NCBI RefSeq assembly: GCF_034676705.1
Contig: NZ_JAUCBS010000013.1
Span: 12,501 to 76,500 of the forward strand
Source: Gemmobacter sp.
GTDB lineage: Bacteria > Pseudomonadota > Alphaproteobacteria > Rhodobacterales > Rhodobacteraceae
Reading direction: 5' to 3'
Length of the DNA: 64,000 nt
The position numbers and the translations under genes were made by a program. Below the pieces are notes generated by a model. The model made no database searches. It had not been told where the DNA came from and saw only the letters and a program-made list of their open reading frames with translations. Positions 40,021-49,610 of the stretch are shown piece after piece. Within the stretch, counting starts at the first letter, position 1. Each line of letters opens with the position of its first letter.

Positions 40021-40875
40021 ATGTTCGCGACTTTCATCCGATATCTGCCCGGGCGCCTGCGCCGACCCTTTGTGGTCGCGGTGCGTGCCTGGACGCTTAG
40101 CGAACAGCGCCATCTGGGGCTGATCGCGGCCGGCGTGGCATTCTTTTGCGTGCTGGCGATCTTTCCAGCGCTGGCCGCGCTGGTGGCGATCTGGGGCCTG
40201 TTCGCCGACCCGCATGTGGTGGCCGCAAATATCGAGAGTGTGGCGGAGTTCCTGCCACCCGATGCCTTCGAGATCCTGAACAGCCAGGTGCAGGGGCTGG
40301 TCGGCGCCGATGCCGGGCGGCTGGGCTGGACCACGGCAATCAGCCTGGGGGCGGCGCTGTGGTCGGCGCGTGCGGGCATGGCGGCGCTGGTGCAGGGGAT
40401 CAACGCCATCTTCGGGCGCGAGAATCGGGGCGGCTTGCACCATCAGGCCCTGTCGCTGATCCTGACCATGGCAATGGTGGGCGCTGCCATGGTGGCGCTG
40501 GCGGCCGGGGTGGTGCTGCCCATCGTGCTGGCCTTTGTGCCGCTGGGGCAGTTCGAAAGCGGGCTGCTGGGCCTTGCGCGCTGGTCCATCGCCCCCCTGG
40601 CCACGATCATGGGCATCGGGATGGTCTACCGCTATGGCCCGAACCTGCCCGGCCTGCTGCGCCCACCGTTGCTGACCATCGGACTGCTGGTGGCGGTGCT
40701 GCTGTGGCTGGCGACCTCGGCCGGGTTTTCGATCTATCTGTCGAACTTTGCCAATTACAACAAGGTCTACGGATCCATCGGCGCGGTGATCGCGCTGCTG
40801 ATGTGGTTCTACCTCAGCGCCTGGGCGGTGCTGATGGGCGCGGCGGTGAATGCGGTGCTGACCGGCAAGAGCTAG
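40021..40875 (+). CDS. YihY/BrkB-family inner membrane protein
   Basis: The 284-residue protein has six predicted membrane segments and the YihY/BrkB signature: RHLGLIAAGVAFFCVLAIFPALAALVAIWGLF at the start (shown in part as GVAFFCVLAIFPAL), SLGAALWSARAGMAALVQGINAIFGRE, and YGSIGAVIALLMWFYLSAWAVLMG near the end. The family is of unknown transport function despite the RNase BN name once given to it. It starts 11 bases after the yjb terminator. Its stop codon shares a CTAG with the stop of tamB on the other strand. Confidence 0.9.
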   Translation: MFATFIRYLPGRLRRPFVVAVRAWTLSEQRHLGLIAAGVAFFCVLAIFPALAALVAIWGLFADPHVVAANIESVAEFLPPDAFEILNSQVQGLVGADAGRLGWTTAISLGAALWSARAGMAALVQGINAIFGRENRGGLHHQALSLILTMAMVGAAMVALAAGVVLPIVLAFVPLGQFESGLLGLARWSIAPLATIMGIGMVYRYGPNLPGLLRPPLLTIGLLVAVLLWLATSAGFSIYLSNFANYNKVYGSIGAVIALLMWFYLSAWAVLMGAAVNAVLTGKS

Positions 40876-43800
40876 TAATCGCGTTCGTAGTGAATGCCGA
40901 TCCCAGTGTTGCCATCGGCCGAGGTGCGGCCGCGCACGGTCACGCTGGGGCTGAGATCCAGGTTGATCGACACTTCGGATTCGTCGCCGCTGCCCAGGGT
41001 CAGGTCGACATAGATGTTGTCCGACAGATATTTTCCCGCCCGCACCGCCGCCGCGCCGCTTTCCGACGCCGTCACATCGAAATCGTCCAGCCCAAAGGAT
41101 TTGCGCAGCCGGTCCACCACGCCGCTGCCGCCCTTGCCCGTCAGCGTCGCCACCGCCGAGGCCAGCTGCGCCGCCTGGATGGGCGTCAGCGTTGTCAGGC
41201 CACGCCCGAACAGCAGACGGGCAACCACCTCTTCCTCGGGCAATTCGGGCGAGGACAGGAACTGGATCACCGGCGCATCGGCCGGGCCATCGACCACCAC
41301 GCTGGCGGTGCCATCCACCGTATCGGTGGTGGCCACAAGACGGATGGTGGGAATCAGGCTGCCCTCCATCTGCATCTGACCTTCGGTAAAGGCGAACCGT
41401 TTGCCCAGCAGATCCAGCCGGCCGCGGATCAACTCCAGCCCGCCCGAGGGGATGACATTGGCCGTGCTGCCGGTGATGCGGAAGGATCCGCCCAGTTCGG
41501 CATCCAGGCCACGGCCACGGATAAAGACCTGATTTGGCGCGTAAATCGTCACATCCAGCGGAAAGGCGCGGGCACTGCTGCCCGAGGTGCCGCCCGCCTC
41601 GCCCAGCAGGCCGGCGCGGGCGCGCGTGCGCCGCACGGCGGCAGGTTCGCCGACATGGCGCAGGTCGGGGATGGCCGCCGCGCCGCCCAGCCCGGTCGAG
41701 GGGATGCGCAATTCGGTATCGGTCAGCGCAATGTCACCGGCAATGCGCGCCCCGCCGGTCAGCGGGCCGGATACGGTCAGCGCCCCGGTCGCGCGGGATT
41801 CGTATAGCTGCGGATCGCGCAGCATTAGCGCTTGCAGCGCAATGCGCAGGTCGCCCGAATAGGGCGCCGTCAGCGCGACAGGGCCAGAAACGGTCACCGT
41901 CCCCCCCGCATCGGACTGCGCGCGCACATCGACATTGGCCCGTCCGCCCGACAGGCCGATGGTCGCGGCAACACCGGAAAAGGCAAAGGGCGGGCTGGTC
42001 AGCGTCAGCCGGCCATTCGACAGCATGACCTGCCCCGACACCGATTGCAGCGCAGGCGCCCCGTTCACCGCCAGATCGAACCGCAGCGGCCCGCGCAAGG
42101 CGACCGGCCCAAGGAACGCATTGGCCAGCGCGGCATCGGCCGCACCGTTCACTTTCAGCGCAACGGTCGAGAAATCGCTTGCGGCCGTGCCGGCGACAGC
42201 GGCGTTGATCCCGCCCGGCCCCTGCGCGGTCAGATCCAGCGTCAGGCGGCCATCCGCCTCGTCCACACGCCCCGTCACGTTCAGCGCACCGGGAACGCCG
42301 GGCACCAGCAGCGCCAGATCGCCCAGCCGCGCGGTCAGATCGACACGGCGACGGCCATCGGCCTGTTGCGCATCGGCCCGGGCGGTCAGCTGCGGGTTGT
42401 CCAGCCGCAACCCCTCCAGCCGGATCACCCCGTCTTCGCGGCTGGCGCTGGCCGACAGGCTGGTGGTGCCGCGCAGCAGCCGGTCAGCCTCGGCCTGACC
42501 AACCGACAGGCCGGCGGCATTGGCCGACAGTGCCGCCTGTTCGCGGCCCGCTTGCAGGGTATAGGTCACGTCACCGGCCAGCTTGCCGCCAAACCCGGGA
42601 CCGGCCAGCGACAGATCGGCAAAGTCGAACTTCGCCGTTACATCGCGCGCGGTTTCCGACACCGCCCCGGTCGCATCCACCCGCCAGCTGCTGCCGTTGA
42701 CCAGCGCGCGTTGCACGGTGACGGTGCCGTCCAGCAGATGCGCCGCAATGTCCAGCGCGGTCTGGCCGCGCAACAGACCGTCGGCCTGCGCGATGCCGGG
42801 TTTCAGATCGGTGCCCTGACCTTTCAGTGTCAGCGTCAGGTCATTGTCCAGCGCCGCACCCTTCAGCGTGGCATCGGCCACCAGCCGGCCACCGCGCGCC
42901 CCACCCAGAACCGACAGATCGGCAAAGTCCAGATGCGCCAGCAGATCGGGGCCGGTGGAACGGATCCAGCCTTGCCCCGCCATGCGCAGGGTCTGCGCCT
43001 GCACCGACAGGGCGCGGATCTGGGTGCCCTGTTCGCTGCGGGCGGCATCCAGACGGATGGTCGAGGTGCCGCGCAGCAGGGCGTCGGCCTCGGGCTGGCC
43101 AAGGCTGATGTTGGCGCCCTGCACCACGGCCTCGCCATCAAAGGCACCTGACAGCGGCGTCACCGCACCTTGCCAGCGCAGCTCGCCCGCCCCCGAAAGC
43201 GGGCGCCCGGCCAGGCGCGACAGGCGCGACAGATCGTCCAGCGTCGCGGTCAGGCTGCCATCGACGGTCAGGGCCGTAACCTCTCCCGCGACGGTGACAT
43301 TGGCATCGGCGGCATATCCGGTGCCTTCCAGATGCAATTCGGGCAGGGCCAGCGGCTGGCCCTCGGCCCAGTCGAACCGGACATTGCCGCGCAGGGCGGT
43401 TCCCAACGCCTCGGCCAGCGCCGGATCGGCAAGGGCCAGGCCGACCCCATCGAATTGCAGCGCGCCGCCCGCCATCTTGCGGCCATCGGGCTGGCGGGCG
43501 ATGCGGCCGCTGCCGGTCAGGTCCAGCCGTTCGGCACGGGCGGCGGCGGTATCCAGCCCGGAAAGCTGGCCGGTCAGCTGCCAGCCTTCGTCGCCGGTCG
43601 CAGCATCATAGGTCAGGTCCAGCAGGGCACCTGCCACCAGCACCGGATCGCCCGACACCGGCAGCCGCACCGGCTGGCCATCGGGTGCGCCCAGATCCAC
43701 CGCCAGTTTCAGCGCCTGCGGCAGGCCATCGGCGGCAATGCTGGCCGATCCTTCGACCGACAGCGCCGCCGCGCGCAGGCGCAGTGCCTGCAACGTGGTC

Positions 43801-44696
43801 AGCCCTTCGGGCGTGCGGAACCCGTCGGCGAACAGCGCCACATCGGGGCCAAAGAATTCCCGGTATTCCGGCAGGAACAGCGGGGTCACGTCGCCTGTCA
43901 GATCCACGCCGAACCGCTGGTTGCCATCGGCATCCGAGGCCAGCTTGACCGTGCCGGCAAAGCGGTCCTGCCCGTCCGAGGCAAGCGCCACATCGGCGGT
44001 GAAATCCGACAGCGGCCCCTTGCCCGCGATCGACAGATCCAGCGCCGGTTCGCCCGGCAGGCCGATCATCCGGGCGGCAATGCCCCCCTGCGGTTCCTGC
44101 AAGGCCAGATCCAGCGTCAGTTCCCGGCTGGCATTGGCAAAGGCGCCTTCCAGCGCCAGCTTGCCCATGATGCCATCGGTGCGGTCGAGCGAAAGTTTCG
44201 CCTCGCCTTCGCCCCCCGACAGGTTGGCCGACCCTTCCAGCCGCGCTGTCACCGGCTCTCCCAGAATGGTGGGGCCAAGGCTGATGGCATCGGCCTTCAG
44301 CTCGCCCACCCGGATCGACACCGGCAGGTCGGGCAGGGCAAAGGGTGTCGCCTCGGGGCTGGGGGTGTCGGGATCGGTCTGGGGAAGGCGCGTCAGTTCG
44401 ATGGTGCCGGCGGTCAGGCTGTTCACCTCGACCCGGCCGACCAGCAGGGCCGCGCGGCTCCAGTCCAGAGTGACATCGGCAAGGCGCAGCCAGACCCCCT
44501 GATCATCGGCGATGGTCATTTCGGCGATCTGCGCGCGTGACGACAGGGCGCCCTGAAACCCCTCGATCCGCACCTGGCGGCCCGCGCCGGACAGGTTGTC
44601 CTCCAGCAGGCCGGTCAGGAAACCGCGGTCATCCGTGCCTTGGGCAAAGGCGGTCAGGGGCACAAGGCAGGTGGCCAGAAGAAGATAACGCCGCAT
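40872..44696 (-). CDS. tamB: Translocation and assembly module protein TamB
   Basis: TamB spans the periplasm with a long beta-taco groove, and together with TamA helps assemble outer-membrane proteins and move phospholipids. The 1274-residue protein has a signal-anchor (YLLLATCLVPLTAFA), many beta-repeat segments of the form LxLxGxxDLxxxxxxA, and the C-terminal DUF490 domain: LRIPSTGLGGAAAIPDL, NQVFIRGRGLDAELGG, GRLDLLGKRFAFTEGQ, SSPELPEEEVVARLLFGRG and a final IHYERDY. It follows tamA with a one-base overlap and is shorter than the E. coli protein (1259 residues is close). Confidence 0.93.
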   Translation of the reverse strand: MRRYLLLATCLVPLTAFAQGTDDRGFLTGLLEDNLSGAGRQVRIEGFQGALSSRAQIAEMTIADDQGVWLRLADVTLDWSRAALLVGRVEVNSLTAGTIELTRLPQTDPDTPSPEATPFALPDLPVSIRVGELKADAISLGPTILGEPVTARLEGSANLSGGEGEAKLSLDRTDGIMGKLALEGAFANASRELTLDLALQEPQGGIAARMIGLPGEPALDLSIAGKGPLSDFTADVALASDGQDRFAGTVKLASDADGNQRFGVDLTGDVTPLFLPEYREFFGPDVALFADGFRTPEGLTTLQALRLRAAALSVEGSASIAADGLPQALKLAVDLGAPDGQPVRLPVSGDPVLVAGALLDLTYDAATGDEGWQLTGQLSGLDTAAARAERLDLTGSGRIARQPDGRKMAGGALQFDGVGLALADPALAEALGTALRGNVRFDWAEGQPLALPELHLEGTGYAADANVTVAGEVTALTVDGSLTATLDDLSRLSRLAGRPLSGAGELRWQGAVTPLSGAFDGEAVVQGANISLGQPEADALLRGTSTIRLDAARSEQGTQIRALSVQAQTLRMAGQGWIRSTGPDLLAHLDFADLSVLGGARGGRLVADATLKGAALDNDLTLTLKGQGTDLKPGIAQADGLLRGQTALDIAAHLLDGTVTVQRALVNGSSWRVDATGAVSETARDVTAKFDFADLSLAGPGFGGKLAGDVTYTLQAGREQAALSANAAGLSVGQAEADRLLRGTTSLSASASREDGVIRLEGLRLDNPQLTARADAQQADGRRRVDLTARLGDLALLVPGVPGALNVTGRVDEADGRLTLDLTAQGPGGINAAVAGTAASDFSTVALKVNGAADAALANAFLGPVALRGPLRFDLAVNGAPALQSVSGQVMLSNGRLTLTSPPFAFSGVAATIGLSGGRANVDVRAQSDAGGTVTVSGPVALTAPYSGDLRIALQALMLRDPQLYESRATGALTVSGPLTGGARIAGDIALTDTELRIPSTGLGGAAAIPDLRHVGEPAAVRRTRARAGLLGEAGGTSGSSARAFPLDVTIYAPNQVFIRGRGLDAELGGSFRITGSTANVIPSGGLELIRGRLDLLGKRFAFTEGQMQMEGSLIPTIRLVATTDTVDGTASVVVDGPADAPVIQFLSSPELPEEEVVARLLFGRGLTTLTPIQAAQLASAVATLTGKGGSGVVDRLRKSFGLDDFDVTASESGAAAVRAGKYLSDNIYVDLTLGSGDESEVSINLDLSPSVTVRGRTSADGNTGIGIHYERDY

Positions 44697-46495
44697 CAGA
44701 ATGCCTGCCCGATCCCAAGGTAGAACTGCACGCCATCCCCCTTGCGCCCACCCGCCGGCGCCGCCAGATCCAGCCGCAGCGGGCCGACGGGCGTGGCATA
44801 GCGCACGCCGATTCCGGCGCCGGCATGCCAGTTGGACAAGGGCGCGGCCGAAAAATCGGCATCCGAGATCTGGCCATAGTCAAAGAACCCGACCACGCCG
44901 ATCTTTTCCGTGACCTTGCCCCGCACCTCGAACGAACCGCCGATGAACCGGGTGCCGCCCACCGTCAGCCGGCCGATGTTCACACCCAGCGACTTGTAGG
45001 ACTGGCCGCGCACCGTGCCGCCGCCCCCCGACCAGAACCGGTATTCGGTGGGCGTGTCGGGCAGCGGGCTGCCGGCAATGATGCCGCCCTGCAACCGCGC
45101 CGCCAGCACCACCCGTTCGCCCACCGGGTAGAACCCGCGCGCATCCAGCGTGGCGCGCAGGCCCGATCCGGTGGATTTGAAGCCCAGGAACGGCATCGCC
45201 TCGGCATCAATCCAGAAGCCGCGGGTCGGGTCCAGCTTGTTGTCGCGCCGGTCCCAGGTGGTACCGACCGGCAGCGACAGGCTGCGGTAGATGCGGCTGC
45301 CGCCGGCATCGGTGGCACGGGAAATGGTATAGATCAGATCGGCGCGGCCGGTCAGCCGTTCGGAAAAGACATGCGACAGGCCAAAGCCGAACCTGATCAG
45401 GTCGGTGCGCGTGCCTTCGTCGTTTTCCCGCTCGATCCCCATGGTCAGCTTGGCGGTGGTATCGGGGGTAAAGCTGGCCGGGCGCTCCACGGTGGCGCCC
45501 AGGCTGTAATCCATGCCGCCGCCGCTTTTCAGCCCGATCTTCGACGCCTCGGCCTCGATCGTCAGCCGTTCGGCCCCGCCCATCAGGTTGCGGTGCATCC
45601 AGAAGGCCGACAGCGTGCCGCCTTCGGTGCTGGAAAGTTCCGCCCCGAAGCCCAGCCGCCGCCATGGCATTTCCGAGACATTGGCCGTGATGTCCAGCGT
45701 ATTGCCGGGGCCCAGCGTTTCCGCCTCGGTCAGGGCGACAGACCGGAACACGCCGGTGCGGCGCAGGCGGTCAGCGGCCTTGCGCAACTCCTCGGGGGAA
45801 TAGACCACGCCTTCCTTCAGGCCGGCGATCTTGTAAAGCCGGCCCAGCCGCATGCGGTTCTGGCCCGTGAAGGTCAGCTTGCCGATGCGCACCTGCGGCC
45901 CCGGCGCGATGCCCAGCCGGGCATCCAGCGTGCGACGCGGGTGACTGGCGGTCAGCTGCTGGTCGCCGACGCGGGCCTTGGCATGGCCCACGTTGCGCCA
46001 GCCATCGACGGCGACGTCCGCCGCCTCGCGGATGGTGCCGGACAGGGCCGGCTGCCCCACGGCAAAACCCGTCGGCAGTTCGGTCCCCGGCGCCAGCGGC
46101 GCGGCATCGGCACGGCTGAAGGCAAATTCGGGGCCCGGGTTGACCTCTATCGTCACGGTGCCGATGCGGGTGGGGGCGTTCAGGGGGGCTATATCCGCCG
46201 CCTCGCGCCCGTCGATGCGGATGGAGATGGTGCCGGAATAGCGCCCCGCCGCATAAAGCGCCCCCAGCAGGCGGGCATAATCGGCCTGCGCCGCGCCGAA
46301 CACCTCTTGCGGATCGGTCCGGCCATCGCGCCGCGCCGCTTCGGTCAGCGAGGCGCTGCGCAGGCTGTCCGCCAGATCATCCGGCGCGCCGGGCAGAACA
46401 AAGGTCACCGCATCCAGCGCACCCACCGGCGATGCAAGCAGCAGCGCCGAAACGGCACAGGACAGTAGAACGCTATGGCGAAATCGGACTGGCAC
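44696..46495 (-). CDS. tamA: Autotransporter assembly factor TamA
   Basis: The 599-residue protein is an Omp85-family barrel. It has a signal peptide (SALLLASPVGA), three POTRA-like repeats from about 28 to 265, and a C-terminal 16-strand barrel with RDNKLDPTRGFW, the family WSGGGGTVRGQSYKSLG lid motif containing the conserved RG, GGSFEVRGKV and a terminal LYLGIGQAF-like strand ending in Phe (read FYLGIGQAF). It pairs with TamB in the same operon. CANSDH ends 121 bases upstream behind a terminator, so tamA has its own promoter. Confidence 0.93.
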   Translation of the reverse strand: MPVRFRHSVLLSCAVSALLLASPVGALDAVTFVLPGAPDDLADSLRSASLTEAARRDGRTDPQEVFGAAQADYARLLGALYAAGRYSGTISIRIDGREAADIAPLNAPTRIGTVTIEVNPGPEFAFSRADAAPLAPGTELPTGFAVGQPALSGTIREAADVAVDGWRNVGHAKARVGDQQLTASHPRRTLDARLGIAPGPQVRIGKLTFTGQNRMRLGRLYKIAGLKEGVVYSPEELRKAADRLRRTGVFRSVALTEAETLGPGNTLDITANVSEMPWRRLGFGAELSSTEGGTLSAFWMHRNLMGGAERLTIEAEASKIGLKSGGGMDYSLGATVERPASFTPDTTAKLTMGIERENDEGTRTDLIRFGFGLSHVFSERLTGRADLIYTISRATDAGGSRIYRSLSLPVGTTWDRRDNKLDPTRGFWIDAEAMPFLGFKSTGSGLRATLDARGFYPVGERVVLAARLQGGIIAGSPLPDTPTEYRFWSGGGGTVRGQSYKSLGVNIGRLTVGGTRFIGGSFEVRGKVTEKIGVVGFFDYGQISDADFSAAPLSNWHAGAGIGVRYATPVGPLRLDLAAPAGGRKGDGVQFYLGIGQAF

Positions 46496-46556
46496 TGACT
46501 ACCCCCCGGCGGCACGGAACAAACCTTGCACAGCCGCGACTCAAGGGCAATGCAGG

Positions 46557-46591
46557 CACAAACGAAAACCGGGGGAAACTGGTTCCCCCGG
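46557..46591 (-). terminator. Rho-independent terminator downstream of carboxynorspermidine synthase
   Basis: On the minus strand a 9-bp perfect stem CCGGGGGAA / TTCCCCCGG (arms 46583-46591 and 46569-46577, five-base loop) is followed by TTTTCGTTTG. It ends the nspC-CANSDH transcript. Confidence 0.88.
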
Positions 46592-46616
46592 GCCGGTCTA
46601 GGCGCTGCTCCGCCGG

Positions 46617-47864
46617 TCAGAAGGTCAGCGGCCGGTCGCCTGCGGCATCGCGGATGCAGGTGGGCAGGCCGATACGGTTCAGGATGGCCAGGAACGGCCT
46701 GGGATCCAGCTCCTCGACATTCTTCATGGCGCCCACATCCCAGGTGCCATCCGCGATCAGCATGGCCGCCGCCACCGGCGGCACGCCGGCGGTATAGCTG
46801 ATGCCCTGCGATCCGACCTCCAGATACGCCTCCTTGTGGTCGGCGACGTTGTAGATCATCACCTCGGCCGGCTGGCCATTGCGGGTGCCCCTGACCAGCG
46901 TGGCGATGCACGTCTTGCCGGTATAACCGGGCGCCAGCGACGACGGGTCGGGCAGCACGGCCTTGACCACCTTGAGCGGGATCACCTCCAGCCCTTCGGC
47001 GGTTTTCACCGGCTTTTCCGACAGCAGGCCCAGATTTTTCAGCACGGTGAACACGTTGATATAGTGGTCGCCAAAACCCATCCAGAACCGCACATCGGCC
47101 TGCGGATAGTTGGCCGACAGGGAATGCACCTCGTCATGGCCGGTCAGATAGGCCTTTTGCGGGCCGACCACCGGCATTTCCCATTCCTGGCCAACCTCGA
47201 ACATCCGGTTTTCCTGCCATCCGCCGTTCTGCCAGCTGTAGACGGTGCCGGTGAATTCGCGGAAGTTGATTTCCGGGTCGAAGTTGGTGCTGAACCAGCG
47301 GCCGTGGCTGCCGGCGTTGATGTCGATGATGTCGATGCTGGCCGGTTCGGGCACATAGTCATCAATCGCCAGCCGGGCATAGGCGTTCACCACGCCCGGA
47401 TCAAAGCCCACGCCCAGAATGGCGGTGACGCCCGCCTTGGCCGCCGCCTCGCGCCGCTTCCATTCGTAGTTGCCATACCATGGCGGGGTTTCGCAGACCT
47501 TGGCGGGGTCTTCGTGAATGGCAGTGTCCATATAGGCCACGCCGGTTTCGATACAGGCGTCCAGCACCGGCATGTTGACGAAAGCCTGCGCCACGTTGAT
47601 GACGATCTGCGCGCCGGTCTTGCGGATCAGCGCCGCCACCTCGGCCGTATCGCGGGCGTTCACGGCATGGGCCTGCAACGTGCCCTGAACCTTCAGGCTG
47701 CCTTTTTCCCGAACGCTTTCAAGGATCGCCTCGCATTTCGAGACAGTCCGCGAAGCGATGTGAATGTCGCCCAGCACGTCGTTGTTCTGCGCACATTTGT
47801 GCGCCACGACCTGGGCCACGCCACCGGCGCCGATGATCAGGACATTGCGTTTCATTTCGCCCAT
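46617..47864 (-). CDS. Carboxynorspermidine/carboxyspermidine dehydrogenase (saccharopine dehydrogenase family)
   Basis: The enzyme reductively joins a diamine to aspartate semialdehyde, giving carboxynorspermidine or carboxyspermidine, the precursor that NspC decarboxylates. The 415-residue protein begins VLIIGAGGVAQVVAHKCAQN (NADPH site), then HIASRTVSKCEAIL, INVAQAFVNMPVLDACIETG, DTAIHEDP, ILGVGFDPGVVNAYARLA, DIIDINAGSHG and a closing EELDPRPFLAILNRIGLP. The Shine-Dalgarno AAGGAGG is only three bases from the first ATG (47864) and 12 from a second in-frame ATG (47855); both are possible. 24 bases after nspC. Confidence 0.92.
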   Translation of the reverse strand: MGEMKRNVLIIGAGGVAQVVAHKCAQNNDVLGDIHIASRTVSKCEAILESVREKGSLKVQGTLQAHAVNARDTAEVAALIRKTGAQIVINVAQAFVNMPVLDACIETGVAYMDTAIHEDPAKVCETPPWYGNYEWKRREAAAKAGVTAILGVGFDPGVVNAYARLAIDDYVPEPASIDIIDINAGSHGRWFSTNFDPEINFREFTGTVYSWQNGGWQENRMFEVGQEWEMPVVGPQKAYLTGHDEVHSLSANYPQADVRFWMGFGDHYINVFTVLKNLGLLSEKPVKTAEGLEVIPLKVVKAVLPDPSSLAPGYTGKTCIATLVRGTRNGQPAEVMIYNVADHKEAYLEVGSQGISYTAGVPPVAAAMLIADGTWDVGAMKNVEELDPRPFLAILNRIGLPTCIRDAAGDRPLTF

Positions 47865-47888
47865 GCACCTCCTTGGGGTTCTGCGAGT

Positions 47889-48983
47889 TTACGAAAGGGC
47901 GGCGACGAATTCATCGTAGCCGAACGTGCGTTCCAGTCTGACCGTGCCATCCAGTTCCTTCACCGCGATGGCGGGCATCTGGACACCGTTAAACCAGTTC
48001 TTCTTGACCATTGTGTAACCGGCGGCATCCTGGATGCTCAGCCGGTCGCCTGCCTTCAGCGGCTGGTCAAAGCGGAATTCGCCAAAGATGTCGCCGGCCA
48101 GACAGGATTTGCCGCAGACCATCCATTCCTGATCGCCGCTTTCGGCCATCCTGGCCGACTGGCGGTAGATCAGCAGATCCAGCATATGCGCCTCGATGCT
48201 GCTGTCGACGATGGCCAGGTTTTTCCCGTTGAACAGCGTGTCCAGCACCGTCACCTCCAGCGTCGCGGAATTGGTGATCGCCGCTTCGCCCGGTTCCAGA
48301 TACACCTGCACGCCGTTTTCATCGGAGAACCGCTTCAGCCGGTCGGCCAGCTTGTCCAGCGGATAGCCCTCGCCGGTAAAGTGGATGCCGCCGCCCAGGC
48401 TGATCCATTTCATCTGGCGAATCAGGAATCCGAACCTTTGTTCGATATGGCCCAGCATGGCATCGAACCGGCCGAAATCGGCATTCTCGCAGTTGTTGTG
48501 GAACATGAAGCCGGTCACGCGATCGGCGACCCTCGCGATCGCCTCGGGGTCATGTTCGCCCAGCCGCGAAAACGGCCGCGCCGGATCGGCCAGATCGAAC
48601 CCCGAGGTGGACACACCCGGGTTCACCCGCAGGCCGCGCACATGGCCCGAGGAGACCACATCGAAACGGTCCAGCTGGCCGATGGTGTTGAAGATGATCT
48701 TGTCGGAACTCGCCAGCACCTCGTCGATTTCGTCGGGGGCATAGGCGACGGAATAGGCGTGGGTTTCCCCGGGGAACTTCTCGCGCCCCAGCTTCACCTC
48801 GAACAGCGAACTGGAGGTGGTGCCATCCATGTAGTGCGACATGAAATCAAACACCGACCAGGTGGCGAAGCATTTCAGCGCCAGCAGGGATTTCGCGCCG
48901 GACTGTTCGCGCAGCCAGGCGATTTTTTCCATGTTCGGCAGCAGACGCGCCTTGTCGATGACATAGCAGGGGGTGGGAAGCAT
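47889..48983 (-). CDS. nspC: Carboxynorspermidine decarboxylase
   Basis: NspC is a PLP enzyme of the alanine racemase fold that decarboxylates carboxynorspermidine to norspermidine or carboxyspermidine to spermidine. The 364-residue protein has PCYVIDKARL, LLALKCFATWSVF with the PLP Lys, GTTSSSLFEVKLG, VNPGVSTSGFDLADP, FMFHNNCENADF, ISLGGGIHFTG, YLEPGEAAITNSATL and GKSCLAGD with the catalytic Cys. The start at 48983 is the first Met before this core. It is the first gene of the polyamine operon. Confidence 0.94.
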   Translation of the reverse strand: MLPTPCYVIDKARLLPNMEKIAWLREQSGAKSLLALKCFATWSVFDFMSHYMDGTTSSSLFEVKLGREKFPGETHAYSVAYAPDEIDEVLASSDKIIFNTIGQLDRFDVVSSGHVRGLRVNPGVSTSGFDLADPARPFSRLGEHDPEAIARVADRVTGFMFHNNCENADFGRFDAMLGHIEQRFGFLIRQMKWISLGGGIHFTGEGYPLDKLADRLKRFSDENGVQVYLEPGEAAITNSATLEVTVLDTLFNGKNLAIVDSSIEAHMLDLLIYRQSARMAESGDQEWMVCGKSCLAGDIFGEFRFDQPLKAGDRLSIQDAAGYTMVKKNWFNGVQMPAIAVKELDGTVRLERTFGYDEFVAALS

Positions 48984-49154
48984 GGCGGGCCCTTCCGGCG
49001 ACGGTGGTCGAAAGTGCGCGGACGTGCGCGGGCGGCGTGTAGCGGGTTTGGCCCAAAGTCTCAACACCATTTGGGGTCTGGCGGGGCGGCATGCAAGCCT
49101 TGCAACGCTGGACGCGACAGGGCAAAGCTGCCTGCACTCCCCAGGGCCGCCCGC

Positions 49155-49610
49155 ATGACCGACATTTCCCTTTGCCCCGTTCCCGTGACCGACCCTGCGG
49201 CGCAGGCCTGCCTTGCGGCCTATTATGCCGAACTCTCGGACCGCTTCGGCCAGCGGTTCGAACCCGGAACCGAACCCGATCCGTCCATCTATGAACCGCC
49301 CAGGGGTGTCTTTCTGTTGGCCCGGCGGGGCGATGCGGTGCTGGGCTGCGTCGGCCTGCGCCCCGATGGCGACGCGGCCGAGGTGAAGCGGCTGTGGATT
49401 GCCCCGCAGGCCCGGGGCCTTGGCCTGTCGCGCCGGTTGATGGCGGCGGCGGAACAGGCGGCGCGCGATCTGGGCTATGCGCGGCTGCGGCTGGACACCA
49501 GCCGCCACCTGACCGAGGCCATCGCGCTCTATCGTCGCGATGGCTGGGCCGAGATTGCGCGCTACAACGACAATCCCTATGCCGATTTCTTCTTTGAAAA
49601 ACCGCTCTAA
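49155..49610 (+). CDS. GNAT family N-acetyltransferase
   Basis: The 151-residue protein has the GNAT fold: FLLARRGDAVLGCVGLRP, then AAEVKRLWIAPQARGLGLSRRLM with the acetyl-CoA loop (QARGLGLSRR), LRLDTSRHLTEAIALYRRDGWAEI. The substrate is unknown. It diverges from nspC across 171 bases. The stop TAA overlaps the hpaR stop on the other strand (CTAA). Confidence 0.87.
   Translation: MTDISLCPVPVTDPAAQACLAAYYAELSDRFGQRFEPGTEPDPSIYEPPRGVFLLARRGDAVLGCVGLRPDGDAAEVKRLWIAPQARGLGLSRRLMAAAEQAARDLGYARLRLDTSRHLTEAIALYRRDGWAEIARYNDNPYADFFFEKPL

Noticed and set aside
43170..44540. Long plus-strand frames opposite tamB
   Set aside because: Gln/Arg/Gly-rich antisense translation without any recognisable domain; tamB on the minus strand is complete.
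46836..49610. A 924-codon plus-strand frame opposite the carboxynorspermidine operon
   Set aside because: Only its last 151 codons (from 49155) form a real protein, the GNAT. The rest is antisense to nspC and the dehydrogenase.
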